Below, piece after piece: positions 6,039-10,066 of a stretch of DNA of 10,066 nucleotides. The notes under the pieces were generated by a model. The model was not told the origin of the DNA and did not search any database. It worked only from the letters and a program-made list of their open reading frames with translations. The stretch covers positions 1 to 10,066 of the forward strand of contig JBGPMO010000017.1 of assembly GCA_041487075.1 (NCBI GenBank), written 5' to 3'. The DNA is from JBGPMO01 sp041487075 (GTDB taxonomy: Bacteria > Patescibacteriota > Minisyncoccia > UBA6257 > 1-14-0-10-40-38). Every line of letters starts with the position of its first letter. The stretch's first letter is position 1. Made by a program: the position numbers and the translations under genes.

Positions 6039-6045
6039 CGACTAG
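6022..6045 (+). repeat. Tandem direct repeat TAGCGACTAG (two copies, 14-bp period)
   Basis: TAGCGACTAG occurs at 6022-6031 and 6036-6045. The first copy is inside the last codons of the delta-prime-like gene and the second overlaps its stop codon. CTAGT (6028-6032) and ACTAG (6041-6045) could form a small stem. A further partial CTAGCG follows at 6057-6062. Possibly simple slippage; no function recognised. Confidence 0.6.
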
Positions 6046-6078
6046 CCATTTAACTACTAGCGAATAAGGGTTTCTCTA

Positions 6079-6087
6079 TGGTAAGAT
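6079..6087 (+). promoter_or_regulatory. Candidate extended -10 promoter in the pre-frr spacer
   Basis: TGGTAAGAT fits an extended -10 (TG, one base, TAAGAT at 6082-6087), close in form to the TGGTAGAAT element ahead of murA. It precedes the short membrane-peptide frame at 6127 by about 40 bases. No clear -35. Low-level evidence from pattern only. Confidence 0.3.
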
Positions 6088-6126
6088 TTTTTCATATTTT
6101 ACTAATCACTGATCGCTATTCAAAGT

Positions 6127-6210
6127 ATGGATAAAGCATTCGGGCTCTTTCTTTTTGTCATTTTTTTCGGCCTCCTTATTTATTTTTTGCCGCTGGTGTG
6201 TACGAGATGA
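6127..6210 (+). CDS. Possible 27-residue single-helix membrane peptide
   Basis: ATG 6127 opens a 27-codon frame ending at TGA 6208. The product begins MDKAFGLFLFVIFFG and ends YFLPLVCTR: a charged start, about 20 hydrophobic residues and a C-terminal Arg, typical of a one-pass small membrane protein. It is the only coding potential I see in the 248-bp gap between the delta-prime-like gene and frr. A candidate promoter lies at 6079-6087 and an inverted repeat at 6225-6262 follows. No ribosome binding site is evident, and T-rich DNA readily yields hydrophobic frames, so it could be spurious. Function unknown. Confidence 0.35.
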   Translation: MDKAFGLFLFVIFFGLLIYFLPLVCTR

Positions 6211-6224
6211 GTTGATTTACGACA

Positions 6225-6262
6225 AATGACTCACCACTTATGACTTTATCTTATGAGTCATT
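6225..6262 (+). repeat. 9-bp perfect inverted repeat upstream of frr
   Basis: AATGACTCA (6225-6233) and TGAGTCATT (6254-6262) are exact reverse complements around a 20-base loop. The right arm overlaps a candidate -35 (TTATGA, 6251-6256) for frr. It could be an operator-type dyad or the 3' hairpin of the upstream transcript. A 9-bp dyad with this spacing has about an even chance of occurring once in 10 kb, so position rather than strength makes it notable. Confidence 0.4.
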
Positions 6263-6278
6263 AGTTGTTAGTTATAAG
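6251..6278 (+). promoter_or_regulatory. Candidate promoter immediately upstream of frr
   Basis: TTATGA (6251-6256) and TATAAG (6273-6278) are separated by 16 bases. Transcription starting about 7 bases after the -10 would begin near 6285, so the ATG at 6287 would be almost leaderless. The ten bases GTTATAAGTT around the -10 also occur in front of rplM. Prediction from pattern only. Confidence 0.35.
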
Positions 6279-6286
6279 TTATTGGT

Positions 6287-6358
6287 ATGGATATTTTACT
6301 GAAAAACCTCTAATCAAAAGCAAAACAGCTTGCAGACGCGCTTCGGCAGGAGTTAGGA
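6287..6358 (+). pseudogene. frr: N-terminal frr codons interrupted by an in-frame TAA
   Basis: From ATG 6287 the frame shared with the rest of frr reads MDILLKNL, then TAA (6311-6313), then SKAKQLADALRQELGV, leading without a shift into VRTNRPSPQL. With the stop treated as one residue, the Arg of VRTNR is residue 27, against Arg28 of KIRTGR in E. coli RRF, so the alignment of helix 1 is preserved. A single C-to-T change (CAA Gln to TAA) would explain it. This stretch is either the disrupted true N-terminus, a base-calling error, or untranslated sequence if synthesis begins at GTG 6359. Confidence 0.7.
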
Positions 6359-6838
6359 GTGGTCCGCACTAACCGGCCATCGCCTCAACTCGTCGAAGAT
6401 ATGTTAGTGGACTATGCAGACGAGAAGCTGAAAATAAAACAGCTGGGCTCAATCAGCGTGAATCCGCCCCGCGAGATTGTCATCTCGGTCTGGGACAAAG
6501 GTGCGGTTGCATCAATCGCAAAAGCAATTCAGGAATCGCCTTTAAAAGTAAATCCGGCGGTTGACGGTGCCTCCGTGCGGTTTTCGATGCCGCCCTTGAC
6601 CGAAGAGCGGCGAGAGGAGTTGGTGAAGCTCGTGGGGCAGACCGCGGAGAAATCGCGGATCCGGCTCCGCGCGATGCGTGATGAAGCAAACAAACGGATT
6701 GAGGCAGATTTTAAGGCAAAGGCGATTTCCGAGGATCAGAAATTCAAAACCAAGAAGCGGGTGCAAGAGGTGATTGATAAGGAAAATAAAGCAATTGAGG
6801 AGCTCGTTCTCAAAAAAGCCAAAGAGATTGCGGAGTGA
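6359..6838 (+). CDS. frr: Ribosome recycling factor, uninterrupted part
   Basis: RRF, with EF-G, splits the post-termination ribosome and is essential in most bacteria. The open frame from GTG 6359 gives 159 residues. It contains VRTNRPSPQLVED (family iRTGRAxpxLld), the domain II sheet through NPPREIVISVWDKGAVASIAKAIQ, PPLTEERREELVKL (family PpLTeERRkelvKl) and the C-terminal helix pair with ISEDQKFKTKKRVQEVIDK. Usual length is about 185 residues; the missing 24 codons encode helix 1 of the three-helix bundle and are present upstream but carry an in-frame TAA at 6311. GTG 6359 has a good AGGAG (6348-6352) six bases away, though those bases also encode conserved helix-1 residues. rseP follows after 34 bases. 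Family identity is certain; the functional start is unresolved. Confidence 0.93.
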   Translation: MVRTNRPSPQLVEDMLVDYADEKLKIKQLGSISVNPPREIVISVWDKGAVASIAKAIQESPLKVNPAVDGASVRFSMPPLTEERREELVKLVGQTAEKSRIRLRAMRDEANKRIEADFKAKAISEDQKFKTKKRVQEVIDKENKAIEELVLKKAKEIAE

Positions 6839-6872
6839 TTCGTTTTCTGTTTAAAGTCTCTAGTTTATTGTT

Positions 6873-7922
6873 ATGACCATCCTCATTTTAATCATCGGCA
6901 TCTCGGTTTTGATTCTGGTTCACGAGTTCGGGCATTTTTTGGCTGCGAAGTTTTTTCACCGGTGGGTTGAGGAGTTCGGCATCGGCTTTCCGCCGCGGCT
7001 TTTTGGCAAGAAAATCGGCGAGACGGTTTACAGCGTAAATCTTTTGCCGTTTGGCGGTTTTGTGAAAATTCACGGTGAGCGGCCGGAGCCGGCAGCCGAA
7101 GGCACTCTGCTTCCTGACGCGTCTTCTGACGTAAAGCCCGAACGGAGTTTCGCCGCTCTTTCCATTTCCCGGCGCGCCATTATTATTGGGGCTGGCGTGG
7201 TGATGAATTTTCTCATGGGGTGGGTGGTGCTCTCCGCCATTTTTATGGCGGGTGTTCCCGATGCCGTTGTGATCACCGCAATCATGCCAGATACTCCGGC
7301 GGCGCTTGCGGGCATTCACGTGAACGATCTGGTTGCCGATTACCGTAAAGCGAGCGACTTTATCGCGTATGTGAATGCCCATAAAGGAGAGGCAATTACC
7401 CTTTCCCTCATTCGTGAGGGGAAACCTATTGCGGTTACGGTGACGCCGCGGCTTATGGTGCCGCCCGGGCAAGGGGCGCTTGGCATCGGGCTCACCGATT
7501 TAGGCCAGCCGAAGCTCGGGCTTGTGAAGAGCGTGACTGAAGGATGGAAAACTGCGTGGACAGTCATTGGCGCAATCTTTGCATCACTCTACGGACTCAT
7601 TCGAGGGCTCTTTGCCGGAGCGCCGTCACTCGAAGGATTTGTCGGGCCCGTGGGCATTTTTCAGATTGCGAACCAAACAGCGAAATTCGGCATTGCGCAT
7701 CTTTTGGAGCTTATCGGTCTTATTTCTTTAAATTTAGTGGTGTTGAATGTGCTCCCGATCCCCGCGTTAGACGGCGGGCGCCTCTTCTTTTTACTGATAG
7801 AAAAACTGAAGGGATCGCCGATTTCAGCGAAGCGCGAGGGAGTGGTGAACGCCATTGGCTTTGGGCTCCTTATTCTTCTTATGGTGGTTATCACGGTTCG
7901 GGATGTTGTAAAGCTGTTTTGA
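6873..7922 (+). CDS. rseP: RIP metalloprotease RseP (site-2 protease family)
   Basis: Site-2 proteases cut within membrane helices, for example anti-sigma factors or leftover signal peptides. The 349-residue protein starts with a hydrophobic helix ending in HEFGH (17-21), the zinc-binding HExxH motif. Then come PFGGFVKIHGE (59-69), a membrane helix around 104-126, one PDZ-type domain (about 130-193, with ITAIMPDTPAALAGIHVNDLV), VGPVGIF (257-263), and the second active-site motif NVLPIPALDGGR with D300 as third zinc ligand. It closes with a C-terminal helix (325-341). E. coli RseP has 450 residues and two PDZ domains; this one-PDZ form is common elsewhere. ATG 6873 places HEFGH at the expected distance from the N-terminus. 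No Shine-Dalgarno motif is evident. It lies between frr and proS, as in many bacteria. No partner anti-sigma gene is seen in the window. Confidence 0.96.
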   Translation: MTILILIIGISVLILVHEFGHFLAAKFFHRWVEEFGIGFPPRLFGKKIGETVYSVNLLPFGGFVKIHGERPEPAAEGTLLPDASSDVKPERSFAALSISRRAIIIGAGVVMNFLMGWVVLSAIFMAGVPDAVVITAIMPDTPAALAGIHVNDLVADYRKASDFIAYVNAHKGEAITLSLIREGKPIAVTVTPRLMVPPGQGALGIGLTDLGQPKLGLVKSVTEGWKTAWTVIGAIFASLYGLIRGLFAGAPSLEGFVGPVGIFQIANQTAKFGIAHLLELIGLISLNLVVLNVLPIPALDGGRLFFLLIEKLKGSPISAKREGVVNAIGFGLLILLMVVITVRDVVKLF

Positions 7923-8078
7923 TTATTTCTTTTGCGAGAGAACCCGCGCCCTTTTTTCAGGTGAGGTGAATTTTGCGGTTGGCTATGTTAAGGTAAAGAT
8001 AAATTATTCACATTTATATGTTCCGGAAAGGGCGGGATGCACGATTTTGTAGTCTCGCTTTGCTCGGACAAAATCGGC

Positions 8079-9347
8079 ATGCGCCAGTCGCAACTTTTTG
8101 CAAAAACAGTAAAAACATTTCCTGAAGGCGAGGAAACAGCCAACGCGAAATTATTGACCAAAGCCGGCTTTATCGCGAAATCCTCTCCCGGGGTGTATTC
8201 GTTTTTGCCGCTCGGGCTCCGGGTGATGGGCAAGATCAACGCCATTATTCGGGAAGAGATGAACGCAATCGGCGGGGAGGAGCTCCTCATGCCTTCGCTT
8301 ATTGAGCGGAAGTATTGGGAGAAATCAGAGCGATGGGGCAGTGAGGTTATTTATAAAACCGGAAAGGCAAAAAGGAATCAGCCAGCTTCCGGAGACGCCC
8401 ATGATTTTGAATATGGGCTTGGCTGGACTCATGAAGAGGTGATTGCTGCGATTGCAACAAATTTTATTCAGTCATATCGAGACCTTCCGAAAGCGGTTTA
8501 CCAGATTCAGACCAAGTTCCGCGCCGAGGTGCGGGCGCAAGGCGGGCTGCTTCGCGGCCGTGAGTTTTTAATGAAAGATCTTTACAGTTTTCATCGCGAC
8601 GCGGAAGATTTGAATCGTTACTATAAAATTGTAGCGCAGGCATACCACACGATTTTTAATCGTTTGAGTTTACGAACACTTGTGGTAGAGGCGGCAGGAG
8701 GCGCTTTTACAAAAGAGTATACCCACGAGTTTCAAATGCTCCATGAGGCAGGCGAGGACACGGTGTACTATTGCGAGGCATGCACATTTGCGATGAACAA
8801 AGAGGTGTTTGATGCATCGCGGCATACGAAGTGCAAGGGAGAGATTAAAACGGCGCGCGGCATCGAAGTGGGGAATATATTCCGGCTCGGCACGAAGTTT
8901 GCAGAGGCGTTCGGCCTTTTCTATCGCGATGAAAAAGGCAGTCAACATCCCGTTACCATGGGTTCTTATGGCATCGGCCCCTCGCGCCTCATGGGAACGT
9001 TGGTTGAAGTACATCACGATCGTGAGGGCATGGTTTGGCCGGAAGCCGTTGCTCCGTTTCAAGTGCATTTGATAGAGATAAAAAATAAAAAAGAAAAGAG
9101 CAAGGCTGTCGAAACGCGCGCGCAAGAAGTGTATAAGGCTTTGCAAAAAGCAGGGGTTGAGGTACTCTATGATGATCGTGAAGCAGTCTCGGCAGGAGAA
9201 AAATTTACAGACGCAGACTTAATCGGCATTTCATATCGAGCAGTTGTGAGCGAAAAAACAGGCGATACGATAGAGCTCAAAAAGCGATCGGAGTCGGAGG
9301 CCAAGCTCGTTACGGTGAAGGCATTAATCAAGCTTCTCAGTCATTAG
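8079..9347 (+). CDS. proS: Prolyl-tRNA synthetase, short form without editing insertion
   Basis: ProRS charges tRNA-Pro with proline. From ATG 8079 the product is 422 residues and begins MRQSQLFAKTVKTFP, matching the family start MrqSklfxpTlke; ATG 8037 would add 14 unmatched residues. Class II features follow (8037-start numbering less 14): SSPGVYSFLPLGLRV, GWTHEEVI (family GPTHEEvi), motif 2 as QTKFRAEVRAQGGLLRGREF, RGIEVGNIFRLGTKFAEAF, motif 3 as GSYGIGPSRL, and the anticodon-binding domain with YDDREAVSAGEKFTDADLIG. A CEAC plus later Cys (TKC) may bind metal. E. coli ProRS has 572 residues with an INS editing domain between motifs 2 and 3; here that gap is too small for it, as in other short ProRS enzymes. 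Ala-tRNA-Pro proofreading must then be absent or supplied in trans, which is an inference. The stop is followed at once by a hairpin cluster. Confidence 0.96.
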   Translation: MRQSQLFAKTVKTFPEGEETANAKLLTKAGFIAKSSPGVYSFLPLGLRVMGKINAIIREEMNAIGGEELLMPSLIERKYWEKSERWGSEVIYKTGKAKRNQPASGDAHDFEYGLGWTHEEVIAAIATNFIQSYRDLPKAVYQIQTKFRAEVRAQGGLLRGREFLMKDLYSFHRDAEDLNRYYKIVAQAYHTIFNRLSLRTLVVEAAGGAFTKEYTHEFQMLHEAGEDTVYYCEACTFAMNKEVFDASRHTKCKGEIKTARGIEVGNIFRLGTKFAEAFGLFYRDEKGSQHPVTMGSYGIGPSRLMGTLVEVHHDREGMVWPEAVAPFQVHLIEIKNKKEKSKAVETRAQEVYKALQKAGVEVLYDDREAVSAGEKFTDADLIGISYRAVVSEKTGDTIELKKRSESEAKLVTVKALIKLLSH

Positions 9348-9404
9348 CCCCGACGTACTATTAAATTTTATTCAAGAAGTCGGGGTCCCGACTTTGCGTC
9401 GGGA
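9348..9404 (+). terminator. Hairpin cluster after proS, possible transcription end
   Basis: Four copies of a seven-base unit alternate in orientation: CCCCGAC (9348-9354), GTCGGGG (9379-9385), TCCCGAC (9386-9392) and GTCGGGA (9398-9404). The first pair encloses 24 AT-rich bases and the second has a TTTGC loop; the two stems would stack directly. A third, exclusive fold pairs AAGTCGGG (9377-9384) with CCCGACTT (9387-9394). The cluster begins on the base after the proS stop. There is no T-tract after it (ATCATTAGTC), so it may end or protect the proS transcript without being a textbook terminator, or be a REP-like element. Confidence 0.5.
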
Positions 9405-9445
9405 TCATTAGTCATCAGTCTTTAGTTTATCGTCATTCATTCATT

Positions 9446-10066
9446 ATGTTTCGATTTTCACTCGTTAATCGCAATATTGGCATTGATCTTGGTACGACGA
9501 ATTCTTTGATATACCTTGAGAAGCGCGGCATTGTTGTGAACGAGCCGACGATGGTTGCCGTGAATATAAAAACCGGCAAAATTCTTGAGGTAGGAGAGGG
9601 GGCGAAAAAAATGCTCGGCCGTACACCGGCCCACATCAATGTTATCCGTCCGCTCGTGAACGGCGTTATTTCTGATTTCGAGATGAGCCAGGAGATTCTT
9701 CGGCGGTTTTTAAAGAAGCTTTCCGGACAGAATTCTTTTGTCGGGTACCGCAAGGCAGTGATTGGCGTACCCTCGAATTTAACCGAGGTTGAGCGAAAAT
9801 CAGTGGAGGACGCGGTGATGGGCGCAGGCGTTTTTCAGCCCTATATCATTGATGAGCCGCTTGCGGCGGCGCTTGGCGCGCGTCTTCCTATTGATGAGCC
9901 AATGGCAAATATGATTGTGGACATTGGCGGAGGGACCACTGAAGTTGCGGTTATTTCCATGGCGGGAACCGTCGTAGCAAAAAGCTTGAAAGTGGCAGGT
10001 GATAAATTAAGTGATGACATCGTGCGTTTTGTGCGGGATGAATTTAAGCTTGCCATTGGAGAGCCG
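9446..10066 (+). CDS. mreB: Rod-shape-determining actin homologue MreB (paralogue 2, 3' truncated by window edge)
   Basis: The frame runs open from ATG 9446 to the window end, giving 207 of about 340 residues. It starts MFRFSLVNRN then IGIDLGTTNSLIYL (phosphate-1, D14). Next are NEPTMVAV (32-39), RPLVNGVISDFEM (68-80), AVIGVPSNLTEVERKSV (104-120), IIDEPLAAALGARLP with E137 (134-148), and the phosphate-2 loop IVDIGGGTTEVAVIS with the normal Asp159. Compared with the first mreB, the N-terminus is five residues longer, hydrophobic with one basic residue, and could be a membrane-contacting stretch. The two proteins are clearly diverged, so this is not a recent duplication. The leader has no Shine-Dalgarno motif and carries the TTAGT-type sequence seen ahead of other genes. 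No stop is visible because the window ends. Confidence 0.94.
   Translation, partial: MFRFSLVNRNIGIDLGTTNSLIYLEKRGIVVNEPTMVAVNIKTGKILEVGEGAKKMLGRTPAHINVIRPLVNGVISDFEMSQEILRRFLKKLSGQNSFVGYRKAVIGVPSNLTEVERKSVEDAVMGAGVFQPYIIDEPLAAALGARLPIDEPMANMIVDIGGGTTEVAVISMAGTVVAKSLKVAGDKLSDDIVRFVRDEFKLAIGEP

Noticed and set aside
6287..6838. Alternative genetic code reading TAA as an amino acid
   Set aside because: rplQ and rplM end at TAA exactly where the family ends, and only one internal TAA appears, so recoding of TAA across the genome is not supported.
6888..7472. 194-codon minus-strand frame opposite rseP
   Set aside because: It is antisense to the conserved HEFGH and PDZ coding region, His/Arg-rich as expected for a shadow frame, and has no recognisable motif.
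8037..8078. ATG start extending proS by 14 residues
   Set aside because: The family normally begins at MRQS-x-LF, which is ATG 8079; the added residues have no counterpart, although the upstream start cannot be excluded.
7923..8078. Terminator or promoter in the rseP-proS gap
   Set aside because: A T-run (7951-7957) is not preceded by a convincing stem, and TTGCGG/AAGATA is too poor a promoter match to list as a feature.
8670..9146. 158-codon minus-strand frame opposite proS
   Set aside because: It lies antisense to conserved ProRS motif 3 and the anticodon-binding domain; a shadow of codon bias rather than a gene.

Overview
The window is about 10 kb of dense, single-strand coding DNA from what looks like a reduced bacterial genome. 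Mixed TAA, TAG and TGA stops are used throughout, so the standard bacterial code applies. The small or trimmed housekeeping proteins suggest a Candidate Phyla Radiation (Patescibacteria) lineage, probably Parcubacteria-like. These include an RNA polymerase alpha without its C-terminal domain, short L13 and L17, a prolyl-tRNA synthetase without an editing insertion, a MurA with Asp in place of the catalytic Cys, and two different MreB genes. Almost no gene has a Shine-Dalgarno sequence. The taxonomic call is an inference from these traits, not a measured placement.

Left block (1-2183): the 3' end of rpsD (S4), rpoA, rplQ (L17), rplM (L13) and rpsI (S9). This is the distal part of the classic ribosomal protein/alpha operon, with genes usually found in between missing.

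Middle block (2184-6038): a repeat- and hairpin-rich 141-bp stretch that carries a second copy of the rpsI 3' end, then a small four-helix membrane protein with a YjdF/DUF2238-like pattern. After these come murA (peptidoglycan precursor synthesis), mreB (cell-shape actin) and a short DNA polymerase III delta-prime-like clamp-loader protein.

Right block (6039-10066): an AT-rich spacer with a possible 27-residue membrane peptide and an inverted repeat, then frr (ribosome recycling factor), rseP (site-2 protease), proS (prolyl-tRNA synthetase), a cluster of hairpins, and the first 207 codons of a second mreB that runs off the right edge. The order frr-rseP-proS matches the common bacterial frr-uppS-cdsA-dxr-rseP-proS order with the lipid and isoprenoid genes removed. 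The frr reading frame has an in-frame TAA at what should be codon 9, the most surprising single base-level observation here.

I saw no CRISPR array, transposase, toxin-antitoxin pair, tRNA or rRNA gene. Most of the window is ordinary housekeeping. The points worth following are the frr stop codon, the duplicated and foldable rpsI tail, the truncated alpha subunit, the MurA and MreB active-site substitutions, and the compacted gene order.
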